Assembly (NCBI GenBank): GCA_038501625.1
Contig: JAZAYU010000366.1
Location: 310,001-374,000 of the forward strand
Direction: 5' to 3'
Length of the DNA: 64,000 nucleotides
Origin: Corbicula japonica
Taxonomy: Eukaryota; Mollusca; Bivalvia; Venerida; Cyrenidae
Below, piece after piece: positions 1 through 11,957 of this stretch. Each line of letters starts with the position of its first letter. Within the stretch, counting starts at the first letter, position 1. The position numbers and the translations under genes were made by a program. The notes beneath the pieces are model-generated. The model saw nothing but the letters and a program-made list of their open reading frames with translations, was not told where the DNA came from and searched no databases.

Positions 1-58
1 GCAAATACTTGAATATTTATGAACATTATTAGTTAAATCAACCGCAATAAAAAATTGC

Positions 59-300
59 GCGTATTTTGCGCTTGAATATTTGCGCGGATTGGTACCAATT
101 AAATTTATTAATGAACTATTTGGTCCTATGGTAAATGTGCAAAATTAAATCCCAGAGAAATTGCAACATTCAATAATATGTTTAAATAGAAATATACAAT
201 AGCGCAAAATTAATTGTGCCCGCGATATTATATCTTTTGCGCAAAAACTCGTCCCATAATGATACCATGTTGATTGTTCACGAAATTTAGTCGGGCGAAT
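59..300. repeat. Diverged dispersed repeat with GCGC/CGCG and ATGATACCA motifs
   Basis: This gene-free stretch has repeated GCGCAAAA and CGCG blocks in AT-rich DNA and an ATGATACCA motif at 59-67 of the second half (258-267). The same motif combination occurs at 38100-38216 and, inverted, at 56156-56250, which suggests a short interspersed element family. The boundaries are approximate and no coding signal was seen. Confidence 0.35.
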
Positions 301-678
301 TAAAATTATACAACAGAACATGTCTGCTTAGTTTCTTTGTATATCATTGATATAAAAGATTTTACATTCTTTAAACATACTGAAAAGTTCTTTGTTATGT
401 GTTTGGTCGGTTTAGAGACTGAACTCAATTTCAACCAATCAACTCTCAGAGATTTGAGGCTGGTCTCCTGAAGTACTTGAGCACACATTGTGGAAAACCT
501 AATTTATAAGTAGAATATACATCAAGATTACGATAATATGGCAGAACAATTTACTATGCATTAATAGTGTGAGCAAATATAAGTGTCTGAAAAATCAACA
601 TTTTTACTTATATCCTTTATGCAAATCGTCGCCTGATCCAGTGTCGGTTATGCGTTGCTGGATCACTATCTGTGATAA

Positions 679-790
679 GATATATAATATGATATGATGC
701 GACACGATACGATATTACACGAGATGACGGGACAGGGCAGGACACGACGAGACACGGCACGACATGGCATGAAATCATAACATGATATGG
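679..790. repeat. Degenerate short-period tandem repeat (GACACGACA-like)
   Basis: A run of imperfect 5- and 10-base units (ATGATACGAC, GACACGAC, GGCACGACATG) covers this interval. It has few stop codons on the minus strand, which produces a spurious reading frame. It is simple-sequence DNA, not a gene. Confidence 0.55.
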
Positions 791-911
791 TATTTTCAAA
801 TGTAAAAGGTGATAAACTTTACAAACAATAAACGAAATGAAGGGGGGTGTCTGAAGAGAAAGAAAGGTTAGTATACAACCTAAAGAGATACTGCTGCCCC
901 TTGTGCCAACT

Positions 912-2247
912 TCATTCCAAGTCTAGCACTGTAATAGTGTTTGTGCCATGCGTAACAATTAGTCTGGTCTTGTGTGGATCAAAGCTCACTGAAATTGCAT
1001 TGTTGATCTTTACAAGCTCGCCTACACTGTAGTCCTGTCCTATCTGGACAATATTACTTGAAGACACACCAGAGGCAAACAGATGTTTACCATCTGTAAA
1101 CAATCCCCAGATCCCTGACAGTGTAGGATAAGTCAGGGTGTTCATATGATTACAGAGAATGTCTAGGATAACCACGCCCTTGTTTTTATCAGCCACGAAC
1201 ACTCTGTCTCCACTTGAGCTAACTGCTAAATGTTTAGACCTCTGGAATATAGCATTACCGGAAGCATTGGTCGATACCCTCTGCAGCTCCTGGCCATTCA
1301 TATCATGGATGAAAACATTCTCTCCAACATCGGATATAAACAACTTGCCATTCTTATTAGCAAGTCCATAGCAAAGATATCCATCTTGAGTACACGTGCA
1401 TCACTAAGCTTGTTCCCCTGAGATACAAACTGGACAGAGTAATTGCCCAGTGTTACCACAGCTTCACTCTTACTGACCAGGCATACAGCATACGGTCCTG
1501 CTTGTATGTCAATGAAATCTGTTACCGTCTCTGTAGATATATCAATTCTTTTAAGCCTTTTATTAGTGTTATCGGTCAAAAGCAGAGCCCCGTCCTCTGA
1601 AAGGCAAGAGCCATATACTAAGCAATCTGAACTGTCATTGACAAGCTTAACGTTTATTTCTCCTTGATGTTTTACCTTGTAGAGCCGATCTTTGCTATCT
1701 GTTATACTTTGCTTATAATTAGAAAATTTGCCAAGTGCTTGGATTTCTTGCAAGAATGCTTTTATTTTCTGATCAACCGTGAAGCTGACAGTTTCCTCTG
1801 TCTTCCCGGGTTTTAGTTTCTCCACATTCTCTGCCTTGGCTGTCACCTTCTCTGATATCTTCATGCTGACGAATTCTTGGGACTTGTTACCTTCTGCTTT
1901 CTTAAACTGTGCTGATACATGATTCATGGCGTCTATTAGGTTATTAATTTCTTTTATTTCACTTGTTAGGCACGACTCCACCCTGTCAAAGTTTTGCTTT
2001 AGTTCTTTGATTGTTTTTTTGTTCTGCGTTGTCTAGCAGTGTTTGTAGCTCTTTTCTGAATGCGTTGATAGTCTTTACCTCCTTTTCGTATGCTTGTTTG
2101 AGTTCTTTAAAATTTTGTTCTTTGGCTTTTTTGATATCCTCTACCGCTTTCTTTGTCCTGTTTATTTTCTGTTTTATTTTGGTCATTTCGGTACCTTTGT
2201 ATAGGTTGTCAACATTTTCTGGGATAGAAAAGATGGTTTTGCAGGTT
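912..2247 (-). CDS. Gene A exon 2: coiled coil and NHL-like beta-propeller of a B-box protein, with two frameshifts
   Basis: The acceptor (CATTTCAG/AACCTGC, edge 2247) joins exon 1 in phase: cac ag|a acc tgc reads HRTCKTI and completes the second B-box. About 100 residues of Lys/Glu-rich coiled coil follow, then a six-bladed-propeller-like C-terminus with repeated blade motifs (GALLLTDNTN, DRVFVADKN, FISDVGEN). The stop is at 912-914. Reading is broken twice. A run of seven A's on the coding strand (2014-2020) carries one base too many, and one base is missing near 1383-1391. Together they restore the original frame, so only the middle 620 bases are shifted. Length with exon 1 is exactly 557 codons including the stop. 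The family (TRIM2/TRIM71-like, RING-less) usually acts in protein-protein or RNA interaction; the role here is inferred. It could be a young pseudogene or carry sequence errors. Confidence 0.8.
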
Positions 2248-3700
2248 CTGAAATGTATGAAAGAATTAATTTCTTCCATTGTATAACGAACGTTGAGACA
2301 GATAATTCTTAATAACAAAAACTGCTGGCGAAATGGGTGGTATAAAGCATATTCATTGTATATTAGCCCATCGGATATTAGTGATTTTATTGGCCATATC
2401 TTTGGCAATTTCGGGAATATTCTCAAACAAGAAATATCTTTAAAAAGATAAACGGCGTTGATGGAAAAGATTTTTATATACATGGAAGAAAGAAATATAG
2501 AACAAGCAGACAGAGTTTAGTAATGTTATTTTTTGTTAAAGCTGTTGACGAACCATCCCTGCCTTCTTATGGCCTAGTGATCAAGCGACCGAGTCATGAA
2601 AACTCCATTAATTCATTGAATGTGTCTGTTTAAAAATGTTAAAGCTATTGCAACTATTTCGTCTGGTAATAATACGTCGATTATAAAAGCAATGTCTTAC
2701 ATTAAGTCTTTATTTACATGTACTCAGTTTCAAAACATACCTCTGTGTGGAGTTAGAACTGAAGATAAATAAATGTCCTTTAAATATAATAAATATAAAT
2801 AAAACAAGAGTTACAAGAGCGAAATCTACCAACTTTTACGTAAATTAACTTTAAAAAGGTGTCCTCCCGAGTATTGAACCCGGGGTCTCCGCTTGGTAGG
2901 CGAGTGTGATAACAACTTCACCAAAGAAGTGTTGTCTCTCCTGATATTTACAGTCAGTAGCAAAGGAACTAGAATGGAACCAGTAAGAACTAGAAATATC
3001 TGCACTTCTTTGTCGTTTTTTTCCGTGTATAGTCCGCAAGTGCTAACCAGAATATGAATATTCCATAAAAAATCGTGTTAAGGCCATCAGTTGACTTAAC
3101 TTCTTACTAATACTGTAAATATATTTTTCTCCGTTACAATTATCGCTTGAAAAAACGAAAATGCCCGAACATGTAAGTTCCAGGTAAATTCTTAAGCACA
3201 ATATACAAAGCATTACGGTAATCGTAAACAACACCCACCAACACCCAATCGAAATAATCTGTTTGATTTTCCCGCTGCATAATAAGTTTTATTTACAACA
3301 TTTCATTGGTTGAAAAACTAGGTCGATAGTGAGCTTATACAGCTAACGTCGAAAAAAACAGCTGTATAAATGTACAATACTTAAACCAGGTAAAGCCTGC
3401 ATGGTTATGTTTTTAAGTATTGTCAGTTTAACACAGAATCCTTTCATTTATCTTTAGCCGAAAGGACTTGTCAGACCAAATAACATGAACGCATTTGAAG
3501 TACATGTAATACAATCAATTGATCTTTTTTTATTGTTAAACTTGTCTCTACATCAACGAATTGTTTTATCAATTGAATTGTTTTATCAATTGTTTTATGA
3601 ATTGGTTTAAGTTGTTGATGTTGTTTGAAAATGCAAGGATTCAGAAATGAAATGTAATATAACTGAATTAATAACTGTCTGAGAATAAGTCATATCTTAC
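2248..3700 (-). other. Intron of gene A
   Basis: The donor ACAG/GTAAGA lies at 3700 and the acceptor TTTCAG at 2248. The two flanking exons join in phase inside the B-box. The intron holds one tRNA-like sequence (2857-2936); nothing else was recognised. Confidence 0.75.
2857..2936 (-). repeat. tRNA-Gly-like sequence, probably a SINE head or tRNA pseudogene
   Basis: On the minus strand an A-box-like TTGGTGAAGTTG is followed by an anticodon-arm-like CTCGC/CTACCAA/GCGGA and a T-arm CCGGG-TTCAATA-CTCGG containing a B-box-like GGTTCAATAC. A TTTTT pol III-type terminator follows. The anticodon would be ACC (Gly). The acceptor stem does not pair properly (3' GGACACC lacks its 5' partner), so this is unlikely to be a functional tRNA. 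It lies in the intron of gene A. Confidence 0.5.
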
Positions 3701-4035
3701 CTGTGGTTAAGAGAAAAACAAGAAGCACAGGCCACCTCGTCGTGTTCCTTAGAGAACATATCCACAACCTTGCTTGGATGCAGCGAACATCGTTGGGTTG
3801 AGAAACTTAGTAAAGATCCATCAGATGCCAGCGATCCAAAGTCGGCCTTTTCCAGAAGTTTGTGGCCCTTTAATGCTGGAAACCTTTTGTGCATACCCGT
3901 ACATGGCAGACAGTAGTAATCCTTGCACTCAAGACAATACTTGTCTGCTTGTCTAGTTCGGTTTTCTTCCGCACATGGACCACATTTGATGTTTATAAGT
4001 TCATCGGACGTTATATCAATCCGACTCGTCGACAT
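3701..4035 (-). CDS. Gene A exon 1: N-terminal double B-box zinc fingers
   Basis: The start ATG at 4033-4035 opens with MSTSRIDITSDEL. Residues about 18-55 form a first B-box (CGPC...YCLEC..YYCLPC..MH...LKGH) and residues about 83-112 begin a B-box2 (CSLH...CASC..LNH) that is completed by the next exon. There is no RING finger before the B-boxes. The exon ends at a strong donor (ACAG/GTAAGA). This layout of two B-boxes, coiled coil and propeller is common in expanded bivalve TRIM-like families, where roles in ubiquitin signalling or innate immunity are proposed but not proven for this gene. No premature stop is seen in this exon. Confidence 0.85.
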
Positions 4036-7000
4036 TTTTCAATTAAACGCGACCAGGTAATTAAAACATGACTGTATTTGAGTTTATTGAACCAGTTCGT
4101 TCCTGCTTGATAAGTGAACTACTTATAGATAAAATTCATAATCTATAACACAATTTCTCAAAGATAAACGTTATATTTTATGTTATTGTTTACAAAGTAA
4201 ACTGTACAGATTTGCACTTCAAAATCGCAACTACAAATGAAATTTTACTACAACAACATTCTAGTGTAATACAATTTTAGTGTTTCTTTCATTTGAAATC
4301 CTATTCAGAGCATGCAATATTGTAAATACCTGTTAATAGACATATAGTTGTGATAAACCGATTTACCATTATTAGTACGCATGTTCTGTATAAAAATGTA
4401 TAACATCTCTATAGTTTGCTTACACGTCCATAAAATAGGAATCATTACACTAAGCTGTATATGTAGATCTCCACGAGAACAAATTTGGTATATGGGTTAA
4501 AAATCCACGTAAAATAAAGGGGCTGTTGTGTTATTAGTAGCTAGTTTTATCCCCTGCTACTCCAACTATAATTTACCGACAGCCTTTTGAATAAGACTTT
4601 AACAAGCTGAAAATTGCTTTAAATTGTAACCAAAATTACGATTTTAGGCTACGAATTTAAGTTAAACCTACAAATAACTATTCCAATCTGTAAGAAGTTT
4701 TTTTTTCTATTTTCAATGTGATATTAAAACTTCGTCCATTTTTCAACATCTTGCCAAATTATGCTTCCTATAGATACAAAAAGGTCTATTTGATTCTATT
4801 TTTATGACTTTCAAAAGAAAATGAATATTCATGTGCTTTGCGTTTTTCCTACTTGTCAACGTTTAATTTTGGCCAACAGGAACCTTTCTTATCATATACA
4901 GTTTATGTGGTTGTTCTAACCTTCTTTTTTACTCTTAGACTAATATTTACATAGTACATAAAGTGATGCGGAAACTCGTTTCTTATCTCGAATTAAAAAT
5001 AGCGTAACCTTTCTATTTCGAATCTCTCAAATCCCAACAAAATAAAGATATGTTCAGAAAAAATCTCAACACACTAAACAATGAGCCACAATGCAATTCA
5101 TGCATTGGTGACTAAGAATTGGAGAAAAAGGTGCAAGCCAAATCAAAAAGTTCATGGCCTATGTACAAAAATGTTTAAGGTGCTCAAATAAATTTGCTTC
5201 CTCTAGTATATTTGTCAAACACTTGAAGATGGAATTAAAAGTTATGGTGTTTGTTTCGCGAAAATAAAAATGTTTCAAAAGCTTTCACAATTTAAAGTTG
5301 TCTTCTTCATTTTTGTCATATCTAAGTACTCGAATATTTCGAGTACACTAGTAAAACAGTGAGTAAATAATTATACTGTTTACATTACAAAATTATATGT
5401 CTTTATAAAAGATACTTAAGATGAAACAATGGTTTTATGCAGTGATCATTACGTTTTTCGGGGTTATTCGATCAACTGTTGGGGATTGTCCCGGTTGACT
5501 CAATAGGTAGCGTGGTTAGCGCTGTCACAGTAATGGCTCGCTCCCTAGTAGGGGCCATATCATTTTTAAGTTAAAAATGTACATTCAAAACTGCTTGTAT
5601 ATGACAATAATATAAAATACTTACAGATTAGAAACACAGACACCTGTTTAGGGATCCTTTTCTGGCCAATATGTCAGTAGAGCTATATAGGGTTAACAGA
5701 GCTCTAGTGCCAAGTTTGGTAAATTTCAGCTTATAAATGGGCGATCTGTATCACAAGATGAAACTACAATCACTCAGAACACAAATCCCCGTTTTCGAAA
5801 AAAAAGAAAACACATTTCTCATTATCCAAAATAACTAAACATAACAACCAAAACAGATCATGGAAAAAACATCATCCCAGTTGCACGTCAATTTCAAAGA
5901 CCAAAACGTAACTTTACAGAACAAATATTGGTAGAATTTTAGATAATTGTTTTAAGAACGGATACAAGCAATTAATATGTAGCTCCAACGTATTCTGTGA
6001 TGCCCGCAGCTAATACCCAAATGTATATAAAACTGTGCGTTTTCTTTCCTGAACGGAAAATTTTTCATACAATATTTCCTTATCGGGAATGTGAAAAGGG
6101 AAATCCCCAACTTTCCCGAACAGGAAAGTTCCCCGACTGTACTTATTTTATTTAGTTTTCGCTTGAATCATTCAATACAAATATTGCGAATGCAATAATA
6201 TTCGCGGGCTAAACCATTTGGGTTTTTCTGTTGAACGTCTTCTTTCATAATTTTGTGGTTTTTCAGATTTTAAGATCATGTTCAGGTAAAAGAGTATTTA
6301 GGGCGTTTTGATTTCGTGGGTTATTCTGCCCAAGAAAACCCCGAAAATTAGTACGCACGAATATTAATCATTTAACAGTAGTTAGTTATTGAGTTGTTTA
6401 GAACGCTATTACTGCGGAATCACCTTGTGCCATATCGGTTGATTTTTGCAGTATTTTGTGCATGCATATTTGCGCCAGTGGAATAAAACCTAAGGCCGTT
6501 GTGTTGTAGAATATATTAGATGACTCGTTAAAAAACTACAGTATTAAAATGATCACTCATGTTGTATCCTCTATATCTAGCAAATATTCAGATTTAGTCT
6601 TACCGCTTACCTGCAGCGCTGATATATTGTGCTACAAAAATATATGCAAAAACACCAATGAAACAACTTTCCGGCGTTTCATTTTCCTTTTTTATGTACA
6701 AATACTATTTACGTACAAATACACATGTTTACCCTTATGTCTTCGGTTATGTCAATCTGCCGGTTATCTTTGATATTGGCTTTAAACTCTGTTTTATTAT
6801 TGGCTATCCTGCTGGTCCACGTAGAAAAAGGTCTGCTAATTTCTATGTGGCTTTGCTTAACCTGATTTTTGTTTTAGTTTTTATACAAACAGGACACTTC
6901 AAAAAGAAAAGGGCGGCTATTTCTAGCTGAATTCGGATGATATTCAGATGTGTTGATTACTTTTTGCCAATGTAACAGACAAAACAGTGGAAATGTTTTC

Positions 7001-7235
7001 ATAATTGGAAATGAAGATGAGCTAGTTGAGTTGCCTGTAGCATATTTTTACGTAGATGAAAGGTACAATGTCAAATTGCGAGAAGATCTGGAAACATTAA
7101 GGATTATAATTATGTTAATTAAATTCTGCTTGACATGTTTATTATTCAGTTAACAATATAACATAGCACTAGACTAATCTGCAAAATAAGTTCGCTTTTA
7201 CTTTTTACGTAGAATTTAAGTATAAATGTATATAG
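4036..7235. other. Intergenic region upstream of gene A
   Basis: No gene was recognised. The stretch is AT-rich with many stops in all frames. It includes a short inverted repeat with CTTTCCTG arms (about 6043-6064 and 6110-6131) and a tRNA-like stretch near 5489-5560. The promoter of gene A should lie just above 4035, but no clear core element could be picked out. Confidence 0.5.
5489..5560 (+). repeat. Possible tRNA-derived repeat
   Basis: TAGCGTGGTTAGCGC resembles a tRNA D-arm/A-box, and GGCTCGCTCC, about 35 bases downstream, resembles a weak B-box. No complete cloverleaf can be drawn. It is best read as a decayed tRNA-derived SINE head, with low certainty. Confidence 0.25.
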
Positions 7236-7485
7236 GAGGCACGCCACGGGACAAGATACCTTCGGTCATTTTTTGTGTCATTTTTGTTGTTACTATATTT
7301 AGAAAGAACTTTCAAATTTCTATTATTTTCTCATAACAAAACAGTGATTTTGTTACACATTTTGCCAATAAATGGTATTTTTACCGCGAATAGCATAATA
7401 ATAATTGTCAGCTGCTCAACTTTATGACGTCGTTTCAAGGAATGACGTCAACTGTCCGAAGGTACCTTTTCCCGTGGCGTGCCTC
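7236..7485. mobile_element. MITE with about 33-bp terminal inverted repeats
   Basis: The left end GAGGCACGCCACGGGACAAG continues to ATACCTTCGG. The right end is its inverse (CCGAAGGTACC...CGTGGCGTGCCTC) with only a few differences. The 250-bp interior has no coding capacity. Flanking TA at both ends would fit a Tc1/mariner-type target site, but the outermost bases differ by an indel, so the superfamily is uncertain. Confidence 0.7.
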
Positions 7486-8920
7486 TCTAAGATTCAATCA
7501 CCATGCTTCGTATGCGACTAAAAATAAAATTAAAACATGTTATACTGTTTGGAAAATCAAATAATACATTAGATTCATCTACTCTAAAATTATTCAAATG
7601 TTTAATTGATTCACAAAAGTTCAAAATCTTTTATATTGAAATTTGTCGGTTCAACGATATCCGTGTTAATTTCACAATAAATCATCAACAATGTTTACAT
7701 CAATTTTTTGCATACACAAATAATAAATTACCAATTTACTTTGTATCTTGCAGACTAATGCAAAAAGCGTCACAAAGTTTGACTATGTATTTCGATATTT
7801 AAACTACAAAGCTTTGTAAACAGACTGAATATTTTCGTCATATTACGGTATAGCTTCTTTTGCATCCCACACTTATTATATTATTAGATACTGTACATTA
7901 GTATATACCACATAGAAAGGTACACAACATTGAGAAAAATCACTACCATAATGCTAGTTAGCCATAATTATTTAACTTTGCATATCCAAACAGTTAAAAT
8001 TGAGTTACGGCAATAAAATAAGATTTGCACAGTGCTGAAATATAATTGTCATGGGCATAAAATTAGTTTGATATTCATTGGCTGCAAACTGAATAACGCG
8101 ATAGAAAAACACTGCATGCTTCGAGATCCTAACAACTCATATATTATTGTGAGCTGAAAGTAATGCTTATTTTGTAAAACAGCGATGTATGTTGTGTAAA
8201 GTCAAATGTGTCACTAAATTCTTTTCAAAAGAAAGTATCCATATTTTAGTTTTCAACAATCAATATAATAGTTAATCTTAAGGAATGCATGCATATTCAG
8301 AATTAACTTATTAAACGTTACACGATTTAAATAAGAAATACAAAGAATGACTTAAGTAAACAAAAATTTGTGTTAAATTATGACATCTGGTCGCAACTGA
8401 TTGGACAATGTACTTTTCCAAATGTCATTTTAAAACACACTTGTTACAGCCCGTTTGAAATAAGGTCATTTAAACATAATTTCTTAAAAACGGACATACA
8501 ACGGCAACGAAGAAAACCACGTACACTGGTTACAAATATAAACTGTGTTCTTTTTTCTTAAATTAATTTAAAATTTGACAATTTTTATAACAAATATTCC
8601 AACATTTTCAAAAAATCAAACTTTAAACATATTTTAACAAGACCAGCAATTTTTTCTCCGATAAGTATATTAATAATAAGATTTGTTCAGTTTACCCCGG
8701 TTAATTAAGACTTTCAGTATTGTATACAGAAGGAATAAAGTTAGCAAGTAATTTTGTACGAGGGTCATGTTTTCATATAAGTGAAATATTAATCTTAAGC
8801 AAATTTGAAAGCACTATTGACTAAGTAAACATTTAAAATATAGTTAGACCATACACAAACACATATAAAAATCACCAAACGTACACCAATAAACAGTACC
8901 GTTTCGACCCATCTCATGCA

Positions 8921-8999
8921 TATGGCGGTGAACATGGAACCTTCAAATTGAATGCGGTATTTTCAGATTAATACCATTCCATGTTCAGCGGCCTATGGT
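8921..8999. repeat. Short foldback, about 24-bp arms
   Basis: The left arm ATATGGCGGTGAACATGGAA pairs with the right arm TTCCATGTTCAGCGGCCTATGG across about 35 bases. This is typical of a tiny non-autonomous foldback element. Confidence 0.5.
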
Positions 9000-9059
9000 C
9001 CCCAGATAAAATAATAGGTTAGTTTTAAACGAAAAAATCAATTGGTGGAACTAAACAGA

Positions 9060-9340
9060 ATAGATTTTGACATGGGATCTGAGAATATAAATCCTGTATA
9101 ATATTATCACAGACAACGCCGAAGACAAAAATTAAAAAGCAAGAAGTATATCCTTTGGGTGATAGCACAATATCCAAATCTATTGGCCGGGATATTGAAA
9201 CCACCCATCTTTAACTGGCGGAATTTTCAAATGAAGGTAATTTTAAAATTACTATAAAATAGTACATAAGCATCATGCTGAAAAACCTTCATAAGACGTA
9301 ACTGATACATTTGTAACAACACTTTTGTTTAAGGACAGAT
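9060..9340. repeat. Dispersed repeat family R1, copy 1
   Basis: This copy is collinear with 12240-12490: shared segments run in the same order (GAACTAAA-AGAATAGA, ACAACG, TTTAAAAAGCA, ATATTGAAACCA-CCATC, CTTTAAAGGACGTAACTGAT-like). The two copies bracket the ART/WWE exons. No coding potential was seen. Confidence 0.5.
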
Positions 9341-9624
9341 TTATATTTTCATATATTAAAAGTACTGTAAATGTTGAAAAAAAATATTACGGACTGGAGA
9401 GTCGAGGAAAGCTTTAACGTTTACGTTGCCAATAATCTTCCTTCAACCTCTATTCTTCAACTGAAAAATATTACATCTTTATTCTTGGCTTAAAGTTAAG
9501 AACAAAAATTATGTGTTGTAGCTCACTGGGTAGAATTAGCTCTAAATATCTAAAGCTGCTCAACAATTTGACAATAAAAAATTGATCAGATTTATCATTG
9601 ATAGCCTCCAAATGATTGAAAAAA

Positions 9625-9707
9625 GTGAAATATGCATATCAGGAATCGCCACACTCACAAAACACAGCCTCCCCACGCAGCGAAAAAGGAGAGGAAAAAA
9701 GAGCATG
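9625..9707 (+). repeat. Dispersed repeat family R2, copy 1
   Basis: The core begins GTGAAATATGCATATCAGGA and continues through a GCCTCCCCACGCAGCG block into a purine-rich (GA) tail. The same block order occurs at 25155-25360, 54301-54390 and, inverted, at 61832-62308. Confidence 0.7.
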
Positions 9708-9867
9708 TTGTTATAAATATAACATATAACATATGACATATGTATGTCCATTCAAATACGACGCATAGTTTTAGATCATATTAACAATCTACCAACCACA
9801 TCATCATCAGAGTTAGATATAGAGTATATAGAGTCTTCATAATACATCGTCTGAGTTTGATATAGAA

Positions 9868-10157
9868 TCAGTTGGTGAATGTTATCAGATACTCAGGGTA
9901 TGCCTGCGTATCGTTGAAGATCACATATATTCCTGGTCCTGCTGTGTTGTCAACAACCGAGTCATAGAGTGCTGTTGCTCCACCTGCTGGTTTGGGAGGA
10001 GGTACTCGCATCCCACTCTTCCCTTGTGCACACTCTCCTGTTAGTACTCTACAGTAATACATCCGCTTCACACCCTGGGAATCAGGTCGAGAGTATGTGT
10101 CTTGACAAGAATATGCTGAATGGACTGCGAAATAAACTCCATTTCCCAAAGCAGTTG
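9868..10157 (-). CDS. Gene B exon 16: C-terminal half of PARP catalytic (ART) domain
   Basis: The acceptor (TTTTGATAG/CAACTGC, edge 10157) joins exon 15 as aat g|ca act, giving the GKNATALGNGVYFA segment. The tyrosine of the H-Y-I triad is in GVYFA. The signature RVLTGECAQGKSGMR-PP follows, then YDSVVD, and the third triad position is the isoleucine of GIYVIFNDTQ. The protein ends AYPEYLITFTN with TGA at 9868-9870. Isoleucine instead of glutamate at the third position predicts mono-ADP-ribosylation. Confidence 0.92.
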
Positions 10158-10501
10158 CTATCAAAACAAAAGTTCAAATCATAAGTTTAATTATTTGTGT
10201 TATTATTTTTAACTTCAGCAAACTGAAAACTCTGGTAACTATGAAATTAGAAAATGCGTTATTCCATTTATACGCATTACAAAAAACATTGTTATGTTTC
10301 AAACATAATAGTCAAAAACCAAATTATTAATAAAATATCAATTTGAAAGATTTAATCATGATAACTCATGTAAAATACGGTTTTTATAGACCCACTTCTT
10401 GGTTCCACATTTGTGTTCTTCTCTCGCTTTTGTACTTAAAAGATTAAATAATAATATAATAAATAATGTTATATGTTAATGTATTAAATAATATATCATA
10501 C

Positions 10502-10679
10502 CATTTTTACCACAGTAGCTCCGGTTGAACCCATGCGCATTGATGCTATCAACCGCTTCTTCAGCTGTACCGTGCCATAGGAAATTCTCGTTTTTCGTGC
10601 CTGCAGGGTTTTGATCTTCAAGCTGCTTTTTCTTTGCGTGGTATTGTTGCCATAGTGTTCTGTTTTGTATTCTTTGGAT
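10502..10679 (-). CDS. Gene B exon 15: N-terminal half of ART domain
   Basis: This exon reads IQRIQNRTLWQQYHAKKKQ, then NENFLWHGT, whose histidine is the first residue of the H-Y-I triad and contacts NAD+, then INAHGFNRSYCGKN. The acceptor is TTTTCAG at 10680 and the donor AATG/GTATGA at 10501. Phases fit both neighbours (0 in, 1 out). Confidence 0.92.
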
Positions 10680-11064
10680 CTGAAAAAAATGATAAACATT
10701 GTAATGAACATTCGATTGTGTAGAGAAAGGTCAGATTTTTGTTTACAATGTATATTGTTATCTACTTACGCAACCAGGAATTTCAAGGTCTAACACATTT
10801 TTTTCAAATAGCGCACATTATATACATTTGTTAAACGAAATGACATTACATATTGTTGTAAGTATGACATAACTCATGAAGGGCATTTCAGTTAATGTTG
10901 TGTTATGCTTAGTTTCTGTGTTTTAATGTAAATAGATTTCAACTCTATATTTAATAACATTTATAATTTAAAATAAACAGGGTACCACACTTGCATTTCA
11001 TAGCAGCAATATAATTGTTTAGTAATTACTATTCATATCAGATATAGCGACAGTTAAAATTTAC

Positions 11065-11207
11065 ATATTTTATCTGTCTTGGTGGCCCCGCAGTCGCTTG
11101 AAATTTCTGTCCAATATCTTGGTAGTCCTTGTCATCAGCCGCCAAGTTAACTACTCTTAGATTTCCCTTGAAATCACCCCATATGGCTGGAGTGTCAAAT
11201 GTTCCCT
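11065..11207 (-). CDS. Gene B exon 14: WWE-ART linker and start of ART domain
   Basis: This exon encodes TFDTPAIWGDFKGNLRVVNL followed by DYQDIGQKFQATAG, the usual entry to PARP catalytic domains (P..W......V.L...EY..V...F..T). The acceptor is TTTTGTAG at 11208 and the donor TAT/GTAAAT at 11064. It joins exon 15 in phase 0. Confidence 0.88.
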
Positions 11208-11397
11208 CTACAAAACAGTACGAAATATCTTATTATTGTAGTATTTAATAACTTTATTTTTATTCCATTATCTTTATTATAACTTAAAATATATCCAATT
11301 ATATGCTACAAACTTAACTATATTTTAGCGAATTAATATAATTTTATATTTTAATTTTTCCCAACAAAAAGACAAATACTGCATGAGAAGAAGTTAC

Positions 11398-11504
11398 CAT
11401 TTGTCTTATCTCTTCGGATCAGATTTACAGAACCCCCCGGATCTGTCTCTAAGTATTCTCTCATGTTCTTGAAATCAACCACATACGATTCGCCTTCCAC
11501 AGAC
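11398..11504 (-). CDS. Gene B exon 13: second half of WWE domain
   Basis: This exon encodes SVEGESYVVDFKNMREYLE and then a GGSVNLIRRDK strand, the C-terminal half of a WWE fold, which binds iso-ADP-ribose or ADP-ribose ends in related proteins. The acceptor ends AAG at 11505 and the donor ACAAATG/GTAAC lies at 11397. Phase is 2 in and 1 out, matching both neighbours. Confidence 0.85.
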
Positions 11505-11957
11505 CTTAAAATTCATAACAAGTAAATATTGTGTTAACTTATGACAAAAATTTTAATTATTTATCACCATTAGTTGCTGGTATTTCAAAATATAACAGGA
11601 AATTCAAGTGAGTGAATGTTGGAAATCACAGTGCATCTTATATTTTATGATCATCAATCTGATACTAAAACAAAGAACTATTTTTAAAATACGCATTTAT
11701 CAAATGTTTAAATTATAATGATGAATAAGCGTATACTGACATCAATGCACATCATTAAAATACTAATCATTACAATAAACCGGCGTTGTTTATGTAAAAT
11801 TCCTCCGCTTTTCACCCTCATTATTGCCGTATTATGCATATTACCATTAACTTTAAGAAGATAGGCACACGCTTCGTTATTGTGACTATCTACAAATTAT
11901 ATACAGACTTCAAATTAGAGCTAGCATACCTTATTCATGCTTAACTTAATATCTTAC

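Larger units (their letters stand above)
7486..9867. other. Intergenic region between gene B 3' end and gene A
   Basis: No gene was recognised. It contains a foldback at 8921-8999, one copy of a 250-bp dispersed repeat (9060-9340) and one copy of the AATATGCATATC repeat (9625-9707). The 3' UTR and polyadenylation site of gene B must lie just below 9868 but are not resolved. Confidence 0.5.
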
